The notes beneath the pieces were generated by a model. The model saw only the letters and a list, made by a program, of their open reading frames with translations, did no database searches and was not told the origin of the DNA. The position numbers were made by a program, and so were the translations under genes. From assembly GCF_010093535.1 (NCBI RefSeq), contig NW_022985168.1, positions 1,927,491 through 1,991,490 on the forward strand: a DNA stretch of 64,000 bases, in the 5' to 3' direction. The DNA comes from Lindgomyces ingoldianus (lineage: Eukaryota; Ascomycota; Dothideomycetes; Pleosporales; Lindgomycetaceae). How positions within the stretch are numbered: the stretch's first letter is position 1; every line of letters begins with the position of its first letter. Positions 44,931 to 54,716 of this stretch are shown here, in pieces.

Positions 44931-47409
44931 TAACGTATACTATAGGCGAGTTGCTTACACACCTAAGTTATTTACTTTTACTAAGACCCTACTAAACTAC
45001 TTTTTTACACTAATACATTTCTAATAACACTACTTAGATATAGCTTACACTTTAGGCTTTTAAATAAAATCTAACACTTTTAAAGTAACATGCTATAGCT
45101 ATGTAGAAAGTTTTTTAAAAAATAATAAATAACTAGTATTCTAAATAACTTTTATAAGCTAATTTTATAGCTAATTTATAAAAGCTAAATAATAATAAAA
45201 AGTAAGTAATTATTAAGCATATTCTTAAGCTATATGTATAAGAACTTTTCTTTTAGCTAGTAGCTATAGCTAATATAGCTAATCTTTTACACACTAAGTA
45301 TAATTTAAGCTATATTAATATAAACTTAAGTAGTATGTTTATAAACCGTTATTTAAAGCTTAAAGTAAAGTTTTAAGTGTAAGTATAGTTAGTAGATGTT
45401 TAGTCTATTATAAAGCTTATTTTATTAAAGTTGTATATAATATTATTCTAGATGCTATACTTAGCTTTAATATTCTTTATAAGGCTAAACTAGCTTTAAA
45501 TTACTTTAGAATTCTTATAAATATAATAATTCTTATAAATTATTCTATCTTAGGTTGCCTAGAACCTATCTAAAGGGTCCTTGTATTAGCTCTAACTCTA
45601 CCCTGCCCCCTGCTAGTACCTCTATTCCCCTAAGTATTTAGTTGCACCTCTCCCCTGTAGCTAGCTTAATAGTTTTCTAATATCCTTTTGTACAAGGCCT
45701 ATAGGTGTTAATAGAATTCCTAGGTTATTAAGTCCCCACGCACTTCTATATGCCTCTAAGTAGATTTCTACTACATTAAAACCTATTTTCTTGCCTACGC
45801 TGTTACAATAAAAAGCTTTTTTATAGTTATAGTTATGCTTAAACTTTACTTTAAGCTTTAAATAACACTTTATAAACATACTAGGCTAGTTTATGCTAAT
45901 ATAGCCTAGATTATACTTAGTGTATAAAAAATTAGCTATATTCGCTATAGTTACTAGCTTAGAAGAAAATTCTTATATATCTAGCTTAAGTATATGCTTA
46001 ATAATTAACGTACTTTACAGGCAAGTTGCTTACACACTTAAGTTGCTTACTTTTACTAAGACTCTACTAAACTACTTTTTCTACATTAATGCATTTCTAA
46101 CAACACTACTTAGACACACTAAAAGAATATTAGATATAGCTTATACTCTAAGCTTTTAAATAAGACATAAAACTTTTAAAAAAACACACTGCAGCTATGT
46201 ATAAAGTCTTTTAAAAAATAATAAATAACTATAGCACTAAATAACTTTTATAAGCTAATTTTATAGCTAACTTATAAAAGCTAGGTAATAATAAAAAGTA
46301 GGTAATTATTAAGACTATACTTAAGCTATATATATAAAGATTTTTCTTTTAAATAGCATTTATAGCTAATATAGCTAATTCTTTATATGTTAAGTGTAAT
46401 CTAGGCTATATTAGTATAAACTAGCTTAGTATGTTTAAAAAGTGTTATCTAAAGCTTAAAGTAATATTTAAGTATAGTATAACTATAAAAAAGCTTTTTA
46501 TAAAAGTTCTAAGGTAATTTAGAGTAAGTTTAGCCTTATAAAGAATATTAAAGCTAAGTATAGTATCTAAAATAATAACACATATAACTTTAGTAAAATA
46601 AGCTTTATTATAAGCTAAATATCTATTAACTATACTTATACTTAAAACTTTACTTTAAGCTTTAAATAACGCTTTATAAACATACTAGGCTAGTTTATGC
46701 TAATATAGCCTAGATTATACTTAGCATGTAAAGAATTAGCTATATTAACTATAAATGCTATTTAAAAGAAAAATCTTTATATATATATAGCTTAAGTATA
46801 GTCTTAATAATTACCTACTTTTTATTATTACCTAGCTTTTATAAGTTAGCTATAAAATTAGCTTATAATAGTTATCTAGTGCTATATTTATTTATTATTT
46901 TTTAAAAAACTTTATATATAGCTGCAGGATATTTCTTTAAAAGTTGTATATTTTATTTAAAAGCTTAAAGTCTAAGCTGTATCTAACATTTTTTTTAGCA
47001 TATTTAAGTAGTGTTATTAGAAATCTATTAGTGTAGAAAAAGTAGTTTAGTAGGGTCTTAGTAAAAGTAAGTAACTTAGGTGTGTAAGCAACTTGCCTGT
47101 AAAGTATGTTACTTACTTTTTATTATTATTTAGTTTTTATAAGTTAGCTATAAAATTAGCTTATAAAAGTTATTTAATGTATTAGTTATTTATTATTTTT
47201 TAAAAAACTTTATATATAGCTATAGTATAGTACTTTAAAAGTGTTATATCTTATTTAAAAGCCTAAAGTATAAGCTATATTTAATGTTCTTTTAGCATGT
47301 CTAAGTAGTATTATTAAGAATGTATTAGTGTAGAAAGAGTAGTTTAGTAGAGTTTTAGTAAAAGTAGGTAACTTAGGTGTGTAAGCAACTTGCTTATAGT
47401 GTACGTTAA
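44931..47409. mobile_element. Outer RIP-like inverted-repeat element (with nested copy)
   Basis: The two ends are inverted repeats longer than 70 bp. Left starts TAACGTATACTATAGGCGAG; right (reverse complement) starts TAACGTACACTATAAGCAAG. Both continue GTTGCTTACACACC and then ACTTTTACTAA and CTACTAAACT. Mismatches are C/T or G/A. Long inner arms are also inverted copies. The interior is AT-rich, except for a less AT-rich stretch at 45570-45800 that encodes nothing recognisable (ORF 45661-45879 minus, 72 aa). No transposase motif was seen. It is interrupted by a second copy at 46009-47107. Confidence 0.7.
46009..47107. mobile_element. Inner nested copy of the same inverted-repeat element
   Basis: The ends are again inverted repeats: left ACGTACTTTACAGGCAAG, right (reverse complement) CATACTTTACAGGCAAG, followed by GTTGCTTACACAC. 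Left arm about 46011-46500 and right arm about 46600-47105 mirror each other, giving a foldback-like element of about 1.1 kb. It interrupts the right arm of the outer element: ...GCTTAATAATTA before it and TTACTTACTTTTT after it together repeat a TTA that is single in intact arms. Non-autonomous; no transposase seen. Confidence 0.7.
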
Positions 47410-47999
47410 TAAAGAATTTTATTTAAGTGTAAGAATACGCTGAAGAAGTTTTAACCTTACTAGCTAAGCTTTAGAGCCTTTCACAGACTAACAGGTAACA
47501 AGTATTAGCGAGATACTCAATTTGCTTAGTGAAATGGGTTGGAGAGCTGCTTGGTCGTTTTCTAACCGAGGGACTGAGCGATTTGTGGTTCCCGTCCACA
47601 AGACCTTGCGCCATCTGTACGCTCAAGCTTATGGTAAATTCAAGCGGTCGTGGTATTAAAGGCCTTCTAGTTCAAAAAATTCCCAGGGCGATTGCATGCG
47701 CACTTCATGCCAGACGCGAAGACACGGAGTGAGACGATAGGATTTCTTAAGGGTGGTTCTCAGGGGACTGTTAATAAACTGGTTAGCACTGTCCCGTGAA
47801 GACCTACGGTAGAAAGAGGTTGCGGGAAGGGGAGAGTTTCTTATGGGGGAAAGACGGGAGCAAAGTGATCGAGGCGGAGTGAGACTTTGAAACGCTTTCG
47901 CTAACAGCATACGATTGAATCGGTAAGTTAAACCGGCTCCTAAACACAAAATTTGGGGATCAATGACCTCTCATCATTACCACAGCACGGATATTGCCC
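47410..47999. other. Spacer with no supported gene
   Basis: Short ORFs on both strands (47529-47732 plus, 47656-47949 minus). It may contain further decayed 5' sequence of the kinase pseudogene, but I could not recognise it. Confidence 0.35.
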
Positions 48000-48079
48000 G
48001 AGTTCATTTCAAGGGCTAACATCTGTTAGGTTGGTATCTACACAGACCCCAAGTACATCGCGCTAATCATGGACCCTGT

Positions 48080-48087
48080 CGCGGACT
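48080..48087. repeat. 8-bp target-site duplication, left copy
   Basis: CGCGGACT lies immediately left of the terminal inverted repeat and is repeated perfectly at 48750-48757. Eight-bp duplications are typical of hAT transposons. Confidence 0.9.
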
Positions 48088-48749
48088 CAGCGTTTCCATC
48101 AGGAAGTAGTACAATTTGACTTAGGCTTTCTAGACAAGTTACGTCTTACTTATCATATACTTTTGTTTGCTTTACCTGACAGTAGGGGTTAATACAATTA
48201 AGTTATAGTTTAATTAAAGCTGCTTATACTGCTTAACTTTTTACTAAAAGTTACAACATAACTATTAAAGCTTTTAAAGTAGTAGGGTCCCTTTTACTTT
48301 TAATATAGCATGTAAGGTTATTTAATTTACTAAAAATAACTTTATAACATAGCTAGTTCTTTTAGAGTTGTAAAGCTTTAATTATAGAGCCTAAAAGATA
48401 ATTATAGTTACAAGTAACTGTCCTTTTCCCCCTACTAAAGGCTCTGTGCTATCTCCCTATACAAGGGACTGTTATCTTTTGCTATAATAAGGTTGTCTAA
48501 GGTTGTTGTAGTATAGGGCAAGCTCTAAGGCTACACTAACACGTAAATAGTGGCACAAACACGCTCCCCTAGCCCTCACACGCGTCAGAGACTGCAACCT
48601 TAAAAAAGTCTACCTTAATTATATACTGCTTACTTTTAAGCCTTATTAATTAAATTGTAACAGTTAAAAATGTAGTTACGTTTGTTTGCCTTACGTGATT
48701 GTAGGTGGAGCAAAAGTATTAATCGTACTACTTCCTGTTGGAAACGCTG
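48088..48749. mobile_element. hAT-like non-autonomous element (662 bp)
   Basis: The 25-bp terminal inverted repeats at 48088-48112 and 48725-48749 match at 24 of 25 positions and begin CAGCGTTTCC. They are bounded by perfect 8-bp direct repeats CGCGGACT. CAG ends plus an 8-bp duplication fit the hAT superfamily. The interior is AT-rich with no ORF for a transposase, so it is MITE-like. It has subterminal related stretches (TTTGTTTGC near 48163 and 48680). Removing the element and one duplication joins the kinase codons GTC GCG GAC to TGC AAC TTA in frame, which confirms the insertion point. Confidence 0.88.
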
Positions 48750-48757
48750 CGCGGACT
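48750..48757. repeat. 8-bp target-site duplication, right copy
   Basis: CGCGGACT immediately right of the hAT-like element, identical to 48080-48087. Confidence 0.9.
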
Positions 48758-49370
48758 GCAACTTAGCCACCTTTTTCACAGCTATGAGAGGCTCGCTTGA
48801 TATACTCTCTACGCCTCTTCTTCGGCTAACTGTCGAAAGGCTTCAAGTAAGTTCATGATTCCAAGGTCCGACATCGCGACATCAAGCCACTAAACATACT
48901 CGTCTTTGAAAAGAACCCTGCATCTCCCTTGCCGACTTCGGCATCTCATATGACTGGGAACGTCTAACCCGCGAAGCAAACGCCGGAGACGTATCCAAGA
49001 CGGTAATGCCGCCCCGGAAGTTGTCCGGTACAAAAGCTGATCCCGATATTGCGTCTTCTTTGAGATGGTGACGGTCCTCAAAGGCAAGACGGTCGCGGAA
49101 ATGGGCGCATTCTTCACCCGACAGACGGGCAACTACCACACGTACAACAGCATTAGCAGTTCTTCGGACTGGGCAGAAGAGCTTTCTGAGACTGGCGACG
49201 ACGATAAAAATACGCCGTTCAGATGGACGTCATGGATGTTGAATGAGGAGCTGAGGAAACGACCGACGGCTTCCTCGCTGTTTTCAAAGATGTCTGACAG
49301 GGAAGGACGGAGAGACCTTTGCGGGCAGTGCTTCCAGGCAAGTTACGACGCGGATAGCGTCGCTGTAGGG

Positions 49371-50652
49371 GACGCGGGCGGACATGGTCATTGATATCTA
49401 CGATTGAGGACCATTCACCTCGGAGCTCTCTCAAGTTCCTGAGGGCTTACAAAGTCCCTCAATCTGCTTAATATCGCTCTGACTACCTAATTGACGCCTC
49501 CTATCTCCCTTCGCGACAAAGCTGAAATTCAGACCCCATAATTCCCTCAAACAAGGTCGTAATAATTCTGATTGCTAATAACAAGGAATGCCTGCAACGT
49601 GCTGGAAAAGTATATGTGACCCTCCCTTGCATGTGATGTGTAGATGTCGGGGTCTTGGATGTTGAGTGCAGCTATGTCGCTGGATTAGAACGCCTCCCTT
49701 GACTGAGTGGTGAGTAGGGATAAGAAGGTAACGTGAGGTAAGATGCATGTAAACGCATCTGTTAGTTCTCTTCCTGGTAAGCGCGAGGTGTAATAGGAAA
49801 ACCTTCATTCTCGCATTAGTATTAACTATGTACGTTGGGGTGCCTGTGCATGTGTATACCACATGTTATGGAAATATGTAAATCAGAAAATTTAATGTGA
49901 CCCCGAGGCTCTCGGAACGCAAGATGCAAAGAAATCAGGGAAATCAGTGAGAGAGAGGATGATGTGCTTTCAAAGCGCAAGGATGCATACTAAATTCCTA
50001 ACTTCTTCGGCGGTTGTCCAAACGTCGACACAACACCGCGTTTTCTCCGCATTCCCAATTTATCACCCCTGCTACCCCACAAACAATGCTCTAGCGGCAT
50101 CCTCCTGTCACCCAGGGCATTCCGCGACCCCGCATTGGGCAGTACGAAAGTGGTCATTAATAACCGTGTGCGACGGTGTTTATTATGCCCTTCGATTGGT
50201 TTTTGGATCTGGATCTAGTGAGAAGCTCCGCCGGGTATCGATCACGAGGTTCGGAGGGTTGCAAATCTTGGGGATCGACGGCGGGGCTCCAATGCGGATA
50301 CAGGGTCGGAGCATCGTGCCCTGCAGCATTTTCATTGCTCCTACTTCATACATCATGCGACGCCGAGGTATGAGGTTCATGTGAAAGTCTGATATTGGAT
50401 CGTGCAATTAGCGTCGGGGACGTCGTTGGGGATACTCACCTAATGGAAGGATATCATGCCTCGGTCTGCGTTCACCGCGTGTCCTATGGTGGGAAAAGGT
50501 CATGAGCGCCGAACGTGGATGGGGTTGTTTGATGCAGAAGATCGAAAGATAAAAGCCCAGCTCCCACACATCGAAGAGATATCCAACCAACCAGTCTTCT
50601 CCTCTCAGTGTGCTCCCAGCCCTGTTACCCAAACCTCTAAAGTCATTCCATC
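49371..50652. other. Intergenic region, 1.3 kb
   Basis: No gene recognised. Overlapping ORFs (for example 49947-50384 plus, 145 aa) show no motif. The right part is the CFEM gene's upstream region. Confidence 0.45.
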
Positions 50653-50957
50653 ATGCGTTTCTTATTTACTACCGCGCTTGCTCTCTTTTCCGCGTCCGGT
50701 TTGGCCGTCGACATCTCTGGGGCTCCTGCCTGCATGGTCAGTCTTCAATGTTCCACCTCTATGAGATGCCATCAGGATACGAGCCAGGAGTTTGCTAACC
50801 TTCCATGATTTTTAGCAAAAATGCCTCACTGATAACGCGAGCAGCTCGACTTGCGACCCAAATGCTACCGACTTCACTTGCTTCTGCGCCGACACCAACT
50901 TCTATAGCATTGTCTCGAACTGCGTTGTGGCGTCTTGCGGTCTGACTGATGTGATCG
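50653..50957 (+). CDS. Small secreted CFEM-domain protein (3' end unresolved)
   Basis: Exon 1 (50653-50736) encodes a signal peptide MRFLFTTALALFSASGLAVD ending with APACM. A 79-bp intron (GTCAGT, TTGCTAAC, TTTTAG) joins it in phase 0 to exon 2 (50816-50957), beginning QKCLTDN. The joined sequence has the CFEM cysteine pattern: PAC-xx-KC, STCDPNATDFTCFC, NCVVASC. That is seven of the usual eight cysteines. Exon 2 ends in phase 1 at a consensus GTAAGT. The following exon, which should supply Cys8, could not be placed; without splicing the protein ends VIGK and stop. CFEM proteins are extracellular or GPI-anchored and serve in haem/iron capture or host interaction. Too short for the ORF criteria but well supported. 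Confidence 0.78.
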
Positions 50958-51509
50958 GTAAGTGACTGATCGGTTTTCGAAGTTACATGGGCTTCTCCAC
51001 GGCGGGTTGTCGCATAGGGCTGGATGCTGAGGCCGTCATGTGATTGGAGTGGGACGAGAAGGTTCCTTGTTTGACACAATGTCGATCTAACGTGTTATGG
51101 CGCATGTGGGCTGACACGGTGGAACAGCGAGCTTGAACTGGTATAACTCAGTCTGCTAGGCGGCGAGTCGAGGCATCAGCGCAGGAGCGAGAAGTCACCG
51201 CATGGTGAGGGTTTTATTGTGGGCGGTTGAGAGATTCCGGCGGGAAACTTGAGTAGTCAGATAATTCAATGACAGCACAACCTACTGCTCACATTTCATC
51301 CCGAATGGCAACCAGTGCTCACATGACATTGCGAAAGACCCAACGTGTCGTGATTGAAACCTGTCTCCACCGTCGCTCAGCGCCTCGCAAAGCAGCGGGA
51401 TCTTCACGCGATCCAATAAGTTCGTTATCCGAAGTTGAGACTTGATCACCCGTTGATCCGTTCCGGCTTCATTGACATGCTGTGTTGTTCATCAACCACA
51501 TCACACATC
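50958..51509. other. Downstream of the CFEM gene; possible last exon lies here
   Basis: This convergent spacer between the CFEM gene and the bZIP gene should contain the missing CFEM exon and both terminators. A stretch near 51056-51090 could encode VPCLTQCRSN, which has cysteines, but I found no acceptor giving that frame. Confidence 0.3.
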
Positions 51510-52556
51510 TCAGTCCTTATTTCCTAGTCCGGTCGTCTTCACAAGTAAGGCCTTCTCGTTGTCGCTCATGTTGTCCACCTTCTCCACCAGAAGCCGTTTC
51601 AAGAAGGTGTTCTCCCTTTTCAGGTTGTCGACCTCGCTCTCCAGCTTCTTAGTTTTATCTACCATCTCCCGACTCTGCTCAAGCATCTGCTGCTCTCGCT
51701 GCTTCTTCTTCTGCCGGAAACGCGCGCTTGCAGCCTGGTTACGCTTTCTCTTGTCTTCGTCTGCGGCGGGGTCCGTATAAATGGGGTCTTCCGAGGGAGC
51801 TGAGGATGCAGCGCTGTCAGGATATGGAGTGGCATACGTAGGGTAGGCTGACTGCAAAGGAGATATGGTTCCGAGTTCATCGAGGCGTGGCTGGAGCGGA
51901 ACGCCGTGGTCGTGATGCATGGGTACACCGTCCATAGAGGCACTCAGCGTGGGGTGGTGCGGAGCTGGTCCGGCCCATTAGTGGATAGTCTGGCATAAAG
52001 GGAGGAGACTCGACGACAGAGAAGATTTAATCGTGGGGTAATAAGAGGAGAATCGTGGGGGATGAAGGAGAAGTCGCTGGCTTCAGGAGCAGTCACGTGC
52101 AATTGCGTGCAACTTAGCGTGATGACGACATGCGGTACACCACAACCCCAGCCTCTGCGTGCATGGCTGCCACGACGAAAGAAAACATCCAGAATGAAAC
52201 AAAATCATCAGTGGATGAGTCGCGTGACACGCCAGTTCAATTAAAGGAAAGAAAAGGAAAATTAGAGACAGAAATAACTAGAAATGAGACCTACGATGCA
52301 TCCCTCCATGGGTCGCGGTAACGCCATGCGACGAGTATCGAGTCCCAAAGTTCGGCGAAAAGGACTCGTTCTGCGGCGAGACAGGCGCCGATTGCAGGTA
52401 TGGATGCTCGCCAGGGCTTTGAAACCATTCGGAAGGGTCCAGCATGTCGGGTGCTACGAGCGCGTGGAAATCATCAAGTCCAGACAAACTCGATCTCGCA
52501 GGTGCGGCGGTGAAGGTCGGCGCACCAGTCGTTACCTGATGATGGTATTGCGACAT
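51510..52556 (-). CDS. bZIP transcription factor (CYS3/METR-like)
   Basis: Two exons (52295-52556 and 51510-51964) encode 238 aa. The joined length is divisible by three. The first exon starts MSQYHHQVTTGAPTFTAAPA and is rich in Ser/Pro. The intron is long for this window (330 bp), with GTAGGT, a CACTAATG branch and CCAG. The C-terminal bZIP has basic region DKRKRNQAASARFRQKKKQR, including the N-x-x-A-A-x-x-[SR]-R core. A leucine zipper follows with heptad Leu (KLESEVDNLKRENTFLKRLL). The basic region resembles the sulphur regulators CYS3/METR (N-T-A-A-S-A-R-F-R). It is nuclear, binds DNA as a dimer, and probably regulates metabolism; the sulphur role is inference. Its only possible target in this window is the methionine-permease-like gene at 1656-4065. 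Confidence 0.85.
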
Positions 52557-54716
52557 TACTCTCCATCAGCCACAGCGTCTTGGTCATGCAAAACTTTGAT
52601 CGTCGCGGTGCTGCTTGGTGCTGGGGGGCTGTAGGGTCGTGAGGATTGTTGAGGTGTTGAGGTGTCGAGGTGAGGACTGCATGCAGGTGTCGCAGTTCTA
52701 TAAAGTTGGCATACGATTCCCCACTCTCCACGCGATCTCCCGCAGGATGGCTGCCCTGCGGTCCGCAGTTCAGCCACTGCGCAGGTAGCGGGTCTGGACC
52801 GACAATTTCCTTTCTTCTCGGGGTTCTATCGCAATTGCAAAACTCTCCATGCAACGGATTCTTCTTCCCAACATCTATATTTTCGTAATGCCTCGAGTAC
52901 TTCTCTGAAAAATCCTTCACCCCATAACTTCATCTCCTGTCCCAAAGAACCAAGTGGCTATCTTATAAACAGCTCATCGCCCCCCCACGCCCACGTTCAT
53001 CATACGTAAAGAAGCCAAGGGTATTGCCGTTTTAAGTACTCCGAGAAGACACAACGGCAGCTGTGAAGTCTTTGCGACCGATCTGGAGTGAAAGGATTTT
53101 CACGAAGGCAATCGCGCTTCTAAAATATGGAGAGATCACACGCCACAAGCGTAGAACTAAGAGCTCCAGGTCTCGTTTCTCGACGGTTTTCCGATCTACC
53201 TCGAGGTCGTGTGGTAAATTGCTTCTTCCAGAAGTCAGCTCCTTTCTGCCTTGAATCCTGTATTAAGTCCCGCCAATTTCGTTTCATGCCTAAAGCAGCA
53301 TCTCAGCTGAAACTATCCCCACATCATTGTGGCAGGTTGTAGCCATCAATCGAGAATGCGAACGAAATGGGTTGCGTTGATATAAGCTCTTGGTACTATG
53401 GTAGCCGAAGACATGGGTTCGGCTTAGCATCCCGGCGGAAAGTCCCTTCCGGATCACATCATCAAGGAAGGGGGAATGAGTGTTGTTGCACACCCTTGCC
53501 AATAGTATCATCGCTGAACTTGGCTAGCAAGAGCATGTGTTCTAAATTAGCTAATACACATCGGGGTTCCTCCTGTATCATATCTGATTAGTTGCCTGAT
53601 CCCTATCATAACCCCCATGTCTCCCTCGGCATTGTGACCCGCATTGCGAAACTTGCCATGAGAATGGCGACATAATCAAGTCTGTTCCCTGAGCCTCTTC
53701 GCCACCCTAAAGCCTGCGAGGCCCCTATCTTCACACACGTCTACCCTCTTTGGTCCCAATTCTTTTCCTCTAAGCGAACCGGGAATTCCGTTTCAAAACT
53801 GATGGGACTCCCATCAATGCCGACGAGGTCGGCTGCTGAACGCCATCTACAGCGAGGACAGCCAGCACACGGTCATCGGCAGAGAACCCGATGAATGAAT
53901 ACAACTAGAGTGTGAGTCTAAATCCAAAACATCCACATCAGGAGGAATCACCTAGAGTGCGTGCGATGAAATCCACGTAATCTAGGCTATATGGATTTGT
54001 GGTAGGTGAGCGGAGGAGCTTATAGCCCATGGGAAGGACGTCGAGCTAGTAAGTATTCCTTTACGGTCCAATAGACTGATTACTGCTCCGCAATCAATAG
54101 TATGTCTTCTTAAACCCGTCAACCCCAGCGCGTACGAACAGATTCCAGTAAGCTTGCTATCCTCCTCAAATCTCCCCTGGACCCGGCCTAAAACCGAACT
54201 GTCACGATTGCCCACATATATTTTCCACAACGCATATTTTCCACAACGCATATTTTCCACAACGCAGCATCCACATCCGTTGTAGAGGTCTTCTTTCGGT
54301 GTACAATTTCTGATGAAGACAATGGATTCAAGGCCCCAGGACACTCTACACAATGAGCAGTGCAAAGCAATACTGCCCCTAGCCCTTCCGGACGACTTCC
54401 CACGCCGCAAACACTGTTACATCATGTCCACGAGGCAAAACTCACAAGCTGTTCAAATCCTAGCAAAGCGATTTCGAAAGATTGCTACGACGGGAATTGC
54501 AGTGCGGCAGGTGCGGGAGCGCAATTTGATCTCGATTTGCTCCCAAGCCGTCTCGGCCAGCCCATAAGTCTCTCTTATCCCCAGGACACTCGTCAATCTA
54601 ACAAACTCATTGTGTAGAAACAAGACGGATGTCGTAAACAACGTGCATCAGCCTATGAATGCAGAAGCAATGCACAAGGTTTTGCGCACAATGTTCGAGA
54701 ATAGCTCAGCCTTTAA
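52557..54716. other. Intergenic region, 2.2 kb
   Basis: It contains the bZIP upstream region (probably a long 5' leader) and the J-domain gene promoter. ORFs up to 148 aa on either strand have no motif. A three-copy 16-bp repeat lies at 54221-54268. Confidence 0.45.
54221..54268. repeat. 16-bp tandem repeat, 3 copies
   Basis: Units TTTTCCACAACGCATA, TTTTCCACAACGCATA and TTTTCCACAACGCAGC in tandem, with a degenerate half unit in front. No known function. Confidence 0.9.

Larger units (their letters stand above)
48000..49370 (+). pseudogene. Protein kinase pseudogene split by a transposon
   Basis: Kinase-domain pieces in order on the plus strand: IYTDPKYIALIMDPVAD (48040-48087), the insertion at 48088-48757, then CNLATFFTAMRG, HDSKVRHRDIKPLNILVF (about 48855-48910), LADFGISYDWERLT, and NAAPEVVRYKS followed by a TGA. 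VFFEMVTVLKGKTVAEM (about 49050-49100) and a C-terminal NTPFRWTSWMLNEELRKRPT close the domain. Stops and frame changes occur before HDSKV and after APEV, and an in-frame TAG lies upstream of IYTDP. The fungal family signature FEMVTVLKGKT identifies the kinase type. It was dead before or after the insertion; the order is unknown. Confidence 0.8.

Noticed and set aside
45661..46159. Two ORFs (72 and 79 aa) inside the AT-rich transposon block as transposase genes
   Set aside because: No DDE or helix-turn-helix motif; composition is that of the decayed element. Kept only as part of the element.
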